Origin: Guadua angustifolia
Taxonomy: Eukaryota > Streptophyta > Magnoliopsida > Poales > Poaceae
Assembly: GCA_036346375.1 (NCBI GenBank)
Contig: CM070512.1
Coordinates: 38,920,466-38,984,465, forward strand
DNA: 64,000 bases
Direction of reading: 5' to 3'
Part shown: in pieces, positions 24,101 to 37,100 of the stretch
Layout of the letters: each line of letters starts with the position of its first letter
Position numbering within the stretch: position 1 is the first letter of the stretch
Made by a program: the position numbers and the translations under genes
Notes under the pieces: generated by a model
Database searches by the model: none
What the model saw: the letters and a program-made list of their open reading frames with translations, nothing else
Told to the model about the DNA's origin: nothing

Positions 24101-26331
24101 TTATTTCAGCTTTAATTGCAATAGATTACCTATTTACTTATTGTTATAATTTACATTTCCTTTTATTAACAGAATACAAAATAAATCTTATTTTAAATGT
24201 AGTTGCATACATGGACCTACATTGTTGTCAGGATACTAACACAAAGCATTTCTTACTTTTGTGAGCTTTTATGTTCTTGTCTCCAGAAATGGCCATATGA
24301 AGTTTTACTAGTGATCACAAAGTAAATAAACTAAATTGAGTTGAACATTTAGATATGTTTGTATATTCAAGTTTACTAGGATTCCAGAGGCACATAAAAA
24401 TTTATTTAATGATTTTAGCATTTATATTTCTCCTATGTACAATAATGCTCATAATAGTGAGTTCACATCATCTTAAATTTAAATAATTGTTCGTAATATA
24501 AAAATTCAATATTTTTGTATATTTGAATTGATATTGATCTTTCATCATATTAATATTTATTTTATCATTTTATGCTTTACTGTGCATAACTTTTTATTAA
24601 AGATCGTAATGAGATTATAACAAAGTTTAATTCTAATAAATTGTTCTGAAGCTCAATAATTAAATATTTTTGTATATTTAGCTTATTTCTGATTTTATAT
24701 GAATAATGAAATTCATCCCACTAAGTTTTGATTAAAATTGCATAAGATATTTAAGATTGAACATTGAACCGATTTGGAAATTCAATTGGAAAACAAAATA
24801 CACTTTACCTAACTGAAAATGCCTTCTGGGTCCACTTCTTCTTCCACCTCACGACTCTGACCTCCCAGGCCCACAGCGCATAGACAGAAAAATAGGGGCC
24901 GGCTAGGGCTTCGCGGCTAGGGCTTTCCGGCGATCTTCCGGCGACGACGACGGCACTAGGAGATTCCTCGGCGTGGCGCACTTCGGTGGGGAGTTGATTC
25001 ACGGAGAAGGAGGCGGTGGCGCCATCGAGCTTGGGCGGCGGAAATGGCGGCTCATGGAGGAAGCAAACAAGGGCATGAGAGCTCTAATCGGTAGCCTTTT
25101 GAGCATTAAAGTCTTGGGGTTTCATTTTCAAGTTCACCAAGGAGAAGGGCGGAGGAGCTACCACTGGCACGGACTTAGGGAAGAAGGCGCAGGCTACCGC
25201 AGCGGTTTCTTGCATGAAAGAGCTTGGATATTTTTGAGGGGATTTGATCAGCGTTGCTTGGTGATGCTCCGGCTCAACTTGATTCGGAAATGGTTGGCTT
25301 TCTTGCTCGGATTTCGCCTCGCGCCCGAGCAGCAGAGCTCGCAGCAATGGCGGGTTTGGGGGGGGGGAAGTTTCATCGCCTCAGGCTGGGAGAGGGAAGG
25401 AGAACTGAGGGGGAATGAAGAAGAGGTCCTTGCGGTGCGGTTTGTAGCCCAGATTTGCAGGGAGTGAGTGGGATTCGTGGCGGCAATCGCTGGCTCCGCT
25501 CCACTCAGCCTTCGGGAGAGTTCTTTAGTGGAGCGAACAGCTTCGAGAGAGTCGCCAGTGGAATGAACGGAGGTGAAGAAGAGGAGTCTGACAGCTGGGT
25601 CCATTGTCAGTGGCTGAGAGCTTCACCATTGCACCAACGGAACGGAACGGCAACGGATGGCCCACACGGCAGTGAGTGATCAAGGAGAACAGGGTGATTG
25701 GGGTCAACTTCTCCTCCTCTCTGATTTTGTTGGTGGTCAACTAGAGGTACAAAATTTGTGAAACTTTTCGATCAAGGTCTTTGAATATATTTTGTTGTCT
25801 GGTAAAATTTTGAGATTAAAATGAGCTACCGAAAAACTATTAATATTCTGACAACAGTGACTGCTTTAATTTCTTGTTTCGGATTTTGATTTTCGATTGA
25901 GAACAATTGAAGTCTATTATTTTTGAAACTTTGTTTATCAAAAGGATTTGATCTCAGAATGCTTATGTAAAATTTTCAACTCCATTTGTGATTCCATCAT
26001 TTTATGTGAATTCCGACAATATATTATTTTGGATTTAAAAGTTATCTTTTCATTTTATCTCTTCATTATTTTATGTGTAAAATTTCAATTACTGGCTAAA
26101 AGGATTTAATTGAATGATCAGGGTTCTCATGGTAATTTTCCAAATTTTTACTTTTTATATTCTTGCCTTTTTCTCTTTTTCATTCTTTAATTCTCTTTAT
26201 TTGATTTTTCATGCAATGCAAAACTCCAAGGGAAATTCAAATAAAACCAGTAATGCCAAGAAATTCAGAAATAAATATTTTCAAATTTAAAATATTTACT
26301 TTTACTTTATTTAAAATTTCAGGATGTTACA
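21111..26331. mobile_element. LTR-A: long solo-LTR-like element (5,221 bp)
   Basis: The element begins TGTGAGACCCG and ends GGATGTTACA, so it has TG...CA termini. It is flanked by the exact 5-bp duplication ACCTC (21106-21110 and 26332-26336). No gag or pol motif, primer-binding site or internal LTR pair is visible, so it fits a solo LTR of a long-LTR (LARD-like) retrotransposon. It shares long stretches with LTR-B, for example AACACGATGTTCGGTCCTTA near 22210. A GC-rich section at about 24830-25740 near its right end may hold the promoter and transcribed region. Orientation is not settled; its layout parallels LTR-B and LTR-C. Confidence 0.8.
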
Positions 26332-26336
26332 ACCTC

Positions 26337-26870
26337 CACTGCGGCTTGGAATGTGAGGCAAGCAAAGCATCGCTAACCAAACCTGTGGTGGAGGAGATTG
26401 CGCGGATCGGGCGGAGGAGATTGCGCTGTCTGGGGCGGAGGAGATTGGGGGGTTGGGGGCTGTGGAGTGGAGGGTGGCGCGAGGAGATTGGGCGAGGATC
26501 GATTGGGCGAGGAGATCGTGACGCTCATGGAGCGGGGGCGGGAGATCATGTGGGGTGCGTGAGATCGCATGGGGCGGTTGAGGAGAGGGCGAGGAAGGAG
26601 ATTGGGGCGAGGGATCGACGGCCAGTGGAGGGCGGCGGGGTGGAGATCGCGGATCTTGGCGCGAGGAGAGGGCGAGGTCTGCGTGGAGTGAGAGGAGTGA
26701 GAGGGGGGCGGCGCTGTGGAGTGAGAGGGCGAGGTCAGCCGATTCTAGGTTTCGCTGGGTTGGGGGCTAATGCCGAAGAGTCTGTGTAGTGGGCCCGCGG
26801 AAGTGAGAAGGAGGCTGGCAAGTGGGGCCCGCCAAGAAGAACGTACCATCCACCAAGTCCTGCTTTATAA
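26337..26870 (-). other. GC-rich 5' region of the Helitron with purine-rich repeats
   Basis: On + the segment is G/A-rich, with GGAGGAGATTGCG-type phrases repeated at about 26390, 26412, 26438 and 26482. On - it is CT-rich like a plant 5' UTR or first exon. It is probably a captured host-gene 5' end. The open frames in it are compositional, and no family was recognised. Confidence 0.4.
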
Positions 26871-26980
26871 TAGTAGAGATTGGGAGTCTAAATATTAGGA
26901 ACTGTTGGAGATGCTCTAACTCTAACAGAGCTGAGTATTCTTAGCCCCATCAGTTTTATGGAGCTGAAGCTATGAGTACA

Positions 26981-27116
26981 TTAAGAGTGTTTAGATGAAT
27001 CATTTTATTTACATTTTAGACCAAAAATTAAACTTAATTTACTTTATTTTAGCCTACAAGTATGTGAACTCGGTGAAGTTGGGATCTGGAGTTCTACCAA
27101 ACAGGCCCTAAATTAA
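26981..27116. mobile_element. Possible Tourist-like MITE, about 130 bp
   Basis: The left side reads TTA then AGAGTGTTTAGATGAAT, and the reverse complement of the right side reads TTTAGGGCCTGTTTGGTAGAA, with TTA following at 27113-27115. The ends share GTGTTTRG and GAA, and TTA duplications fit PIF/Harbinger MITEs. The inverted repeat is imperfect, so this is tentative. Confidence 0.35.
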
Positions 27117-27497
27117 CTAGTAATTTTTTGGCTAAAGATTGGTAAGAAAATAAACTAAAAAATCAAGGAGAAGAGAATCTTATCAAAATTTGATAGCAAA
27201 TCAAATATTTATTAAATTTTGTCAATAATATCAATTTTTGGTAAGGCAAATATTGTTAACCATTAGAAACAAACCAAACAAGCTTTAGCTTCTCGTTTGG
27301 AGCGTAGAATTTTTCCAATGCTAGTCGAAAGTCAGTACCTCGTGACGGATAAAAATAATATTGATTAGTATGTCAAGTTATTATTATTGGACTTAGCTCA
27401 TGCTATACTCTTAACTCTGACAAAGTCTTCCCATGCACCATCTCAACCAACACCATTGCTCTGCTATCGAGCTTTGCTCATCACACCTTTGGCTTCG
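27117..27497. other. Host flank between the MITE and LTR-B
   Basis: AT-rich DNA at 27120-27300, with GGTTAACAATATTTGCC-type sequence that may be another old MITE, then unremarkable sequence. CTTCG at 27493-27497 is the left TSD of LTR-B. Confidence 0.4.
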
Positions 27498-30400
27498 TGA
27501 AACGACCCCTATTTTCGCATAGAATGCAAAAATGGAAATCTCATGTGCATACAGTACTAGTCCCTGGATCAGTAGCTAGTACGCACATTTACAACAATTG
27601 GAATCACAACCATACATCACATTATTAAAACGAAAACTAATATACAAAGAAATCTTACAATTCAGAGTATATTGCAGCAAAGAGGCAAAGTCTTGTAGTG
27701 TGCCATCCAACTCGTAGGCAACTGACAAGGCATAAATCCCTAGAAAGATCACGTCAATAAAGATCCCACATCTTGCGATGAAAACAAACCTTCAAAGCTT
27801 CGCTAATTTTATTTACCTAAAACAATAAATTAAGCAAGTGTGAGTATTTTCGTACTCAGCAAGACTTAAAGGTGGTATTTGCAAATGCATAAATGCAGGC
27901 CAAGTCAAAGGAGGCTACTACAGTTATTTGCATAAAGCGAAATTGAATTTGTAAATTAATTGTCATTTGCAAACGGAATTTATAAGAGTAAGTTTGACTG
28001 ATAAGAAATAAATAAAGTATAAGTAATACTCACAGCCCTTCGCGAGCGACGAACAATCCAATCATGAAATCCATTAATATCGGCCCATGACATAAAGCAA
28101 CAGTTGCAAAACAAATGAAACCAAGCCCTTTTGAAAATAATAAACTATCTAACATGCATCAGTTCACCAAGACTCCCATGACTGTGTGTACGGCTAATCG
28201 ATTAGATTTATACTTCGCAGAGGTGTACAACATTACCCACAAGTCATGACCTTTTCTTTTTGCTGCGTGTTTCACGCACTTTTAGCATGTGGCCAGAATA
28301 TTCATGATGAAAACCTTTACATTACCTAGGTTAACTTCGCACCAGCCTGGGACATTAACTCATACTATGGGAAGAGAACTCAGAGCATTGAAATGATGGA
28401 ACTCCCTATAGTATCGCGTACACCGTTGCATTGGTAAGTAGAAACCCCTACATGCAAAACTAGAAAAGATTGCCTGTGCTAGCTCCCGCCTTCCATAAAT
28501 GCAAAGTTAAACTAGGTAACTTAATTAGTTTAAGGATGCCCCATCCCAGCACTTGTGGTTTGTATGGATATATCTTAGATCATACAACACGATGTTCGGT
28601 CCTTAATCCGACATGGGCGGTACTTCACCCTACACTACGTGCAATTCCCTTTGCATATCCGGCTATTGCCAATAATCACCCGCGTCACAGTCATAGTTTT
28701 ATTTTGGGTCCTTAATAAAATACCAACCACCAACAGTGTCATTTCCAACCATTTTGTATTCTCAAGAAACCATTTTGATTTGATCATCTATATCGTTGAT
28801 TCTAAAGGATGGCTAAGCATGAATAATATGTAAACGTATATACCCATGATGACATTAAGTAGTGCCTATCTTTAATGTATGGTTATCAAGGTTCACATGT
28901 CCATACTTATCAAGGAGATTTCATGAGACAACAGAAATATCTACCAGGACCACAAAATAACGAATTTACAGAAAATAAATGCATGCATGAAACCATTTGA
29001 TAAACAAAAGAAAAATTAAATACTGGGATAAATATGATCAAAGGGGTGCTTGCCTTGCCTAATCTTTGTTTTCGACGAAGTCGAGGATTGCGGCTAACAA
29101 TGGCAACAACGGAGACAGAGGCATTGGGTTCTACACGTCGCTATCGAATAAAAGAAATAAGAAGCAAATATCAATATATGGCAAAAAGAACAGACTGAAC
29201 ACCAAATAAAGGCTCACTGAAGAAAATAGAAATATTATAGGGTTTGAATTAGATGATTCAATATTCTCATATTTTAGGTTTATTAAGCATTCATATTGTT
29301 ATTAGCTTCCAAGCTGAGCGATTCACGATTTACTTTAGAGATTATCCATTCTTGCTTTACGAATTCAAGAAGTTAAAATTATGAACTTTTATATTTATAA
29401 TTTCAAATTTAAGATGTAAAAATTATTTAGATTAATAGATTTAGAACATTAGTTACTTTGTTGAATGATATGCACGAATAGAGCTTATTCCTTAATTGAT
29501 CTTGCATACAAATTTGTTTTGAATATGATAGATCTGCTAAGATAGGCTACTGGGCATATATTGGTGATTTTTAAGAAGGTTCTGACGATACAAATAACTT
29601 AACTACAGATTTCTTCATTGTTACCCAATGCGTTTATTCAAATTATCGAGTTCAGAAATCATAATACTTTAGGTTATTCTACTAAAAGGATTTATATGAA
29701 AATCATGACAAAACAAGATTATTTCTTCCGAATAGGGTAGTCTATACTTTGGAGAGCATTCCTAAGCTTATTTCATAAATTTTAGTGTTTAGATGAAACA
29801 TTATACTTATTGTTGAAAAGGCTTATATGGCATTATAAAAATTACGTTATATGGAATCGGACTAAAATGGATGTTACTGATTAACATTTAGGGGTACTGC
29901 GATAGCAAGATTTATATGAAAAGAAAGTTGTAAATAATATATTTTGCTAAAATATGATAATATATATTCCAAATAGAATTTCTACGCTGATCTTTCCAAA
30001 ATTTACATTTAGACGACTTATTCTACAGGTCACTGAAATTGCTTAGTTGGCTTAGTTTTCTACACGACTATTTCATGAAGGGTGTTTGCAGAAGCAAGAT
30101 TTATATACAGAGCAAGTTCTAAATAAAATATTTTCCAGATTATGTTAGTATATATTATGAAGAGAGTTTTTGGGTCATTCCTATGAACTTTTCCATTTAG
30201 CCGAGATATTTTACAGGCTACCAAAAAGGTCTAAGTGTTTCTAAAGTTTAGCGATAAAGGTTCAGTTTTCATTTTAACTTTGTGAATGCACCTTACATGA
30301 TTATTAACTCATTTTTTTGGCATTAGCAGGGAAGGACTCTAAGAATGCTTTAAAGTTAGTTCTGCAATATTTGGCTTTTATCCGAGATGTTTTGTATGTA

Positions 30401-30833
30401 AGTGATCAGTAAGGCCTAATGTGAATTTAATTCAAATTTGCACAAATATAGGATATTTTTTCATAACTAACAAGGGTATTATTTTTCAGAGTCCTGGGAT
30501 TTGGTTTCATTAGATTTGAAGTTTGTTTGCACAAGTTATAACCATTTGAATTATATAAGTACTAGAATTTCAACTATTTAGTTAAATGTTGATTAAGACT
30601 TTATTGAAATGTTTCTTTTAAACAATTGATTATATAGGATATTTAGAATTCAGTTTCTCATGAACCAAGACTTACTTTTCATAACCTGTATATATACATT
30701 TGCTTACTTAGATAAGACTTGTGCTCTTTTTACAAATCATATTTGCGCATATGTAATACTTCATTTAAATATTCCAATAGTGATAACTTACTTATTTTGG
30801 TACATATTTGTGTCTTTGTTTAGTTATTAGATA

Positions 30834-30881
30834 CTTATATATATATATATATGTATATATGTGTGTGTGTGTGTGTGTGTG
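30834..30881. repeat. Compound (TA)n(TG)n microsatellite
   Basis: An uninterrupted TATATA run passes into TGTGTG within LTR-B. It is a simple-sequence repeat with no coding meaning. Confidence 0.95.
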
Positions 30882-30955
30882 CATAGGTACTACTATTGAT
30901 ATATGTATGCCTATGTATACATACACACCTCTTTTCAATTGGCTCTACTTCCAAT

Positions 30956-31438
30956 TAGAGATGGCAACGGGTCGGGTCGGGTGTGGGTTTTACAAAACCC
31001 GACCCGACCCGAAACCCGAATTGAAAAACCCGACCCGACCCGAATACCATATCGGGTAAAAATCTATACCCGAACCCGGCGGGTACCCGAAATCCGACGG
31101 GTACTCGACGTGTTTGTGTAATACGGGTGGCAACAGGTTGGGTTGGGTGTGGGTTTTGCAAAATCCGACCCGACAAGAAACCCGAACCCAAAAACCCGAG
31201 TCAAACCCGACGGGTACCCGAAACCCGACCCCAAACGGTGGTATCCGAATCCGATCGGTACCCAATGGGTATATCGGTATTTCGGGTACCCAATGGGTAC
31301 CATGGTGAAAATTAAAACCAAACCCATTTGAATTGCACCCGACCAAGAACCCATGAGTAAAAATTAAAACCCGAACCCGACCCGATTGGGTGCAAAACCC
31401 GCTGGTACCCGAACCCGCGGGTACAATTGCCACCCCTA
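30956..31438. mobile_element. hAT-type MITE (483 bp), rich in CCCGA/GGGTCGG repeats
   Basis: The left end is TAGAGATGGCAACGGG and the reverse complement of the right end is TAGGGGTGGCAATTG. The element is flanked by the exact 8-bp duplication CTTCCAAT (30948-30955 and 31439-31446). An 8-bp TSD and a TAGGGGTGGCAA-like terminus fit the hAT superfamily. The interior is built of ACCCGACCCG-type units and has no transposase. The left-end sequence occurs again in direct orientation from about 31124 (GGGTGGCAACAGGTTGGG), so the left half is duplicated. The open frames are repeats, not genes. Confidence 0.88.
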
Positions 31439-32726
31439 CTTCCAATACTAGCACAATTTCATGACAAAATCATTTCTTAAATATTTTAGCAATCTCAGGT
31501 AGCCAAATATCATACTAGTATTTAGAAACCAATTTTATTTACTTTAAATTTCTTTTGTACCATTTATTCCTTTTTGAATATTTAAAGCATTGAAGTTATT
31601 CTTTTGCAAAAAATGATTCAAACATAAGTGAAATTCAAATATTTTTATATATTTAGATTTTTGGAAGCATAAGGATTCCATTAAAATTGGTTTCAGGTCA
31701 TTCTAAGTTTGTTTACAAAAATTTTATATATAGCATATATTTGGACCTTTCTTTAGATTTGAATTTAAATTTTACCCAGTGATAATTTGTAAATTTGTTT
31801 TGAATATATAATCTACCAGATTTTATATGAATATAGAAATTTACCTCATCTCATTAGGAGTTATACTTTAAAAGTTATGCCAGTTTGAATTTTGGGCTGT
31901 TAAGAAAAATCGAATAGAAATTGAAAACCCGTTTTCATTGAACTGAAGACGTATTTCTCGATTTGGCGCATGAGCTTTTGGACACAGCCGTAGCCACTAA
32001 AAGGTAGGGCCCAGCGGCCAGTGAGGGCAAAGTAGAGTAGGGGCCAGGGTAGGTCACCCGACAAGCAGGGCGCAGCAAGCCTACCGGGCTTCCAAGAGTA
32101 CTAGTGGGCCATTACGCTCACGCTAATGGGGTTAATTGCCTCCGGTGATGGCCGGGAGTGCATCGCCACCGGGATGGGTGGCGGTGCCATGGATGCACCA
32201 GTTGAGGCTCAAAATCTCGGCGTATTTCTACCGGGCTAGAGCTCCTAGAGCATAAGTGGGGTGTAATTACTCCGTTTTACCTGAAAACACGATCAAAACT
32301 TGACCGAGTTGCTCTGCCACCGATCGCCGGTGTTGTGGAAGAACGATAGGCACGGCGACAGTGTTGCGCGTGTGAAGAACTGAAAATGAGAGTTGGTTAG
32401 AGCTTAACAATGCACTAGGGTGCTACGGATTCAAGCAATTCAAGAATGGCTGACCGAATTAGCTTGATCGAGAATTTTTCCCTTTTCAGGTTTCTGCTGC
32501 AGTAGCGAAGAACAAAAGAGCTTTGGCTTTAAGGTTTGGGTCTGTGACTAGCTAAGGGAGGGGGTGGCTCATTGCAGCTCTGATCCAATATATATAGGTG
32601 CTAAAGGATAAAGTCACAGGATGTGAATGTGAGTAGATAATTGCGACCGGCGCTATTCGTTGCGGTGAGGTGACGCAGGTTTTCTGGTACCAGGATGAGA
32701 CAGAGCAAGGCGCGCGATAGGTTTTT

Positions 32727-33035
32727 TGCTTGAGCACAGCCGTGGTTTTCTACTTGAGCACAGTCGTGGTTTTCTGCTTGAGCACAGCCGTGGCAGCGAA
32801 ACAGGCGAGAAATCAGTGCCGCAGCAGCAATTTGGCAGAGGGGAGGTGAACTTGGCGCTACCCTACGTTGACAGGAGTTTGCTGTGGCGAGGAAAACAGA
32901 AGGGAATAGCTACCGGGGCAGTGTTTTCTCCATCGCGGCAGCAATCCGACAGAGGAGGAAATTTCGCGGAAGGAGCTGAAATCTGCTGTGGCAAGCTCTA
33001 AGACGGGAGGGTGATGCCACGGCTGTGCTCAAGCA
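32727..33035. repeat. Three 24-bp tandem repeats plus a distant inverted copy
   Basis: TGCTTGAGCACAGCCGTGG starts at 32727. A variant follows at about 32751 and another copy at 32775. The 21-nt segment at 32775-32795 has an exact reverse-complement copy at 33015-33035. It lies in the GC-rich part of LTR-B. Confidence 0.85.
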
Positions 33036-34055
33036 TTGAATGCGACAGGTCTCAATCGCTATGGCTGAAGAATCGGACAGAGAATGGAGCGGGAGATGAG
33101 TTGGTTGCTTCGGCTAAAGAAAGAGGAGAACAGAGGGGTAGGCGAGACTTACATGTGGGGTCAGGTCCCACTAGGCAGTGGCTGGAGAAGAGCAACCCCG
33201 ATTTCACCTGGCAAAATCGAGTCCAACAGTGGGTAGGCCCACTTGCCATAGATAGAGAAAAGAGATAAGGGAAGGGAGGATTTTCTGGACAGCTCGGTCT
33301 TGGCATTAAAACGGATATCAAATCACCGCCCAATCTTTCAAGGATTTTTGACTAAGGTCTCCAGTTAATGTGCTGCCTCCAGTAAAAGTTTTGGGTGAAA
33401 AAGTTCTACAGGGAATTATTACAAATTCTGAAATTGATGACTGCTTAGAAATTCTTTTTCAGATTTTTATTTATTTAAGTGTGTAAATAATATTATTTAT
33501 TTTTAAACTTTTTTATGAGTTATAAATGAGCTACAAATTCTTACATAAAATTTTTAAGACAAAAATTTTAATAATTATTTTCATAAAATTCTGACATTCC
33601 AATTTTCAAATTTTCAATGATTCTGTTTTTGAATTTTTAAAAGCTTCAAATGATTTTATTAATTTTTAATTTTTACCAGGTAAATACTGTTTTGAGGGTG
33701 TTATGGTAATTTTCTTAGAACGAGATAAGGTGTTCATTAATTCCAACTGTTCACTGTTCTTAGTCAAAGATTGTCTTTTCAATTATTAATTATTCTTATT
33801 GTGCAGTAAAAATTAATTTTACCATATAAAAATTTTACCTGAGAGGTAAAAATTTTAATACACATTTTTCAAAATTTTACTTTTACCTTTTTTGTCTTTT
33901 TACCATTATCCATTCCTTAATTCTTTTTATTGATTTTTCACCCAATGCATAAATCCAAATAAAATCAATAATGCCAAGAAAACTCAGAAATAATTATATC
34001 CAAATTTAAAATATACATTTTTACTTTATTAAATTTTTTGGGATGTTACACTTCG

Positions 34056-34189
34056 TTATTGTTGTTTGCATGTACCTCGGCTGTACATCATAAAAGGAAT
34101 GAATGGAAGGTTGTTGGGTTGAAGTTGAATATTGCATTTTTTTGTAGTTAATTTGTTTGTTATGGAGGGATTTAAAGAGGTGGGCGAAG
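34056..34189. other. Short host spacer between LTR-B and LTR-C
   Basis: About 135 bp with no recognised feature. It is bounded by the right TSD of LTR-B (CTTCG) and the left TSD of LTR-C (ATCAA, 34190-34194). Confidence 0.5.
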
Positions 34190-34194
34190 ATCAA

Positions 34195-37100
34195 TGTAAC
34201 ACCCGGCGCCAAAAGCACCATAAATGCTACCAAAAGACTCTAATTGACGCTATAACACTCTAACCACTCTTGCCCAGAGTGTTCCCAACAAGATCCCGTA
34301 AATAAAAACGCGACAAAAAGTCCAATTGAACTAATAACTCAACAAACGAGTCACTAAACCTTTTACCTCTAATAAAAGGTTGAAACCGACTTTGAAACTT
34401 TCTAAACTAGCTTAAAACTAAGTCACCGAATTTTAGAAAATTTCGGCATAACCTCTCTAGACAGTAGGACATCCACTCAGCAGACAGAAAGAAATTGCAG
34501 TTTTGATATCATTCTAGCAAGTCCTTAGTTAGCCAATCACACATCCAACAAAAATTAATAATTACACCACGACGGATGACATGTTACACCATAATCAATG
34601 CAATCAGGCTTTACAAATCGATTAAATGGATTGATGCAAATGTGATGGTGTGACTACTCCCCATGCATGCTTGGTTTCAATGTACCGCAACAACGAACCA
34701 ACAAGCGTGAGTCGATGACCCAAAGAAAGTACATGAGAGTAACAAATTCCAGATTTATCATAAGTAAAACAAGAACTTAACCATAAGAGCAAGTAATGCA
34801 AATAAAACAATATCCGGACAATAAGCATTTAAACCCAATTAAAGCAATAACTTGACCATACCAAAATTTCTACAATCAAGCCAAAGATCTTGATAACAAA
34901 ACCAATCAACTTCTATGAACCGTTACTAAACGCTAACTCACAACGTCTCCTGACTCAACCACCCCCTTTTTACAACCCAACCCTTTTCATCAAATTAAGT
35001 CGAGTTCATAACTCGACTTCACTCCACGATAGTCATATAACCTAATTAGCAAGGCAATGAAATACACTCAATCATCAAATCCAAATCAATCTCTCCTGAC
35101 ATACCACCACCACAAAACTCATTATGAAAATGCAATGCATATGAATGCTCATTTCCATGCACGTACCGGTACTGCTGAGTGCCCACCCGTCGGTGTGCAC
35201 CCCCACGTCCCTTCCATCCCGTGGAAGGTGCCTACTCTATCGTCTCGCTCCCATTCACCTCGATGAATGGGACTACGAGGTAGGACTTTCGTGTTCACTA
35301 CGTGTGAACACAGAGGCCCGCATCAGAATGGGTCGCCTCTTCCATTATGAATGCACAAATGCAATTTTCATGAATGAAATGCAACTTTTCATTCAATGCC
35401 AACACTAGCATACCATAACCACATACATACACATAGCCAATTCTCATATTCATAAGTCACCAGCGATACTAGTAAAATCAGATTCCACCATAAGACATGG
35501 CAACTCATAACGTTTCTGTCATGCAACTAAATCCTACGGCCCCGAGCCATATTCACACAATACACTTGCAATTTGATGCTCACATATACTATCTTTATAA
35601 ATGACTTAACCGTTGGAACCGAACTCATGTTAGCCCCAAACACTTAAACAACATACTCGCTATAACCAACCTTACTAAAAACTAGATCTCAATTAGAGTT
35701 CATCTAATTAACAGAGCAACAATTAAAAATTTAAGGAGCATCACATATGAACACACATCCACACTCAATAACACGGTGTACTGGCATCCATTCCCTTAGT
35801 ATTTTAATCATCATAAACATTTTCATAAGAAGGAGCACTTTCTAGTTATATCCAAGCAAGGCTTACCTCTTGCGTATGCATTGACAATTACTTACGCTAA
35901 GAGCAACAATCGATTAATCCTTCTAGCCACCGTCTAGGGAATGCACTTGCCTTTTATTATAGACGGAGTGATGCAGGGTCGAGGCAACCCCCCAAAGACC
36001 CTCTACCTGAAAATAGCAATCACCGTAAATACTGCATTGGGGATAACTCACTTCAACTTCTCCTAATTAGTTTGGTACAATTTCGTTTTAAGTAGTTGAA
36101 GACATTAGCACGATCTACGAAATTCTCCCACTATATCTGCAAGTATTCAATATTCTAATTCAACCATCTAGCCAAAACTTACACAATAGCTTAAGATCAC
36201 AATTTCTATCGAAACCCTAAATATTCTCAGACAACGATAGCTGCACCAACCGAGCTATCTACAAATGTGATCTACTCACGAAGTCCACACCACAACCATA
36301 CCTTGGTATCTGTTGTCTATTTTAATATAAATCAGTACAACCTCAAATGATAGGATTAGCGATTCCCATTCCCAGTCATGAATTTAACTAATCAAACAAA
36401 GACGATTTGCCTACCGAATAGGGGTTCCACTATAGTTTGAGTACTCTTCCCCTCAATAGTAGTAAAAGACAACTAATCCAGCATATTAGAGCATGAATTC
36501 TCTTTACCAATAATTATTCTAAAGCTGAGCATATAGCAAGAATCAAAGAAATGACCAAATTTCCTACATCAATAATAAAAAAAAGCATGATAACGATATG
36601 ATCTCATCATTCTCATCTTATATAACATATCATGATCACATTCATCACAACAGATTCCCTTAAATCTCATTCATTGTTATTCACCTTGTCCTACCCGAAC
36701 TAGTGATGTCCATATGGCGATAACATGCATTAGCGATTCATCAAGCAAATTAATCATGGCATTCAATCTTCAACTCACAAAGCTCAAACACTCCGAAAAT
36801 GATCAGAGGCATCAACTGATTAGAAGCATCATACACAAATACATATATAGTCCGATGATCTTCAAAAGAACATGATAACATGGCATCAACGACAGTTAAT
36901 CCTAGCCAACATTGATAAACTTGGGAGCAGGACATCGATTCTAGTATTTCAAAGCCCATCTCTCAGCATTGCACACATCACTCACTGCGATACCACAAAC
37001 TAAACCTTCTAGGCATTTCATCGAACACCTAGCATGCACAGGAAATACCCAAGCTAGACTTACCTCAAAGCTCATCCATGGAGGAAGGAGGAGGTCTTGG

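Larger units (their letters stand above)
17010..26879 (-). mobile_element. Helitron, non-autonomous, interrupted by LTR-A
   Basis: On the - strand the element starts TCTCTACTATTATAAAGC (26879 downward) and ends GGGCATTGAACTAG (at 17010), flanked by A and T. A TC start, a CTAG end and insertion between A and T are the Helitron signature. Just inside the 3' end is a short hairpin (CGTA/TACG around TGCGTTGC), weaker than the usual G/C-rich one. Without LTR-A and one TSD copy the element is about 4.6 kb. I saw no Rep/helicase sequence. It carries gene fragments: RCC1 repeats at 17680-17900 and a GC-rich 5' region at 26335-26870. Confidence 0.75.
27498..34050. mobile_element. LTR-B: long solo-LTR-like element (6,553 bp, with a nested MITE)
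   Basis: It begins TGAAACGACCCC and ends GGATGTTACA, flanked by the exact 5-bp duplication CTTCG (27493-27497 and 34051-34055). Removing the hAT MITE and one TSD copy leaves about 6.06 kb. It aligns in order and orientation with LTR-A, for example ACAATTGGAATCACAACCAT at about 27594 and TCCGGCTATTGCCAATAAT at about 28657, but is clearly diverged. A GC-rich section at about 31970-33330 holds short repeats. No retrotransposon coding sequence was seen. Confidence 0.8.

Noticed and set aside
24973..25604. Open frames of 164 and 118 codons in LTR-A
   Set aside because: They lie in the GC-rich block of a TSD-bounded LTR-like element, overlap on both strands and show no domain motif.
26211..26789. 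192-codon frame with Arg/Gly-rich tail
   Set aside because: It crosses the LTR-A right border into Helitron sequence, so it is a chance read-through.
31000..31400. Possible interstitial telomere tract
   Set aside because: The unit is ACCCGACCCG, not the plant telomere repeat CCCTAAA, and it is bounded by MITE ends and a TSD.
30955..31454. Six overlapping frames rich in NPTRPE and VGFGYP repeats
   Set aside because: All are translations of the CCCGA/GGGTCGG repeats of the hAT MITE.
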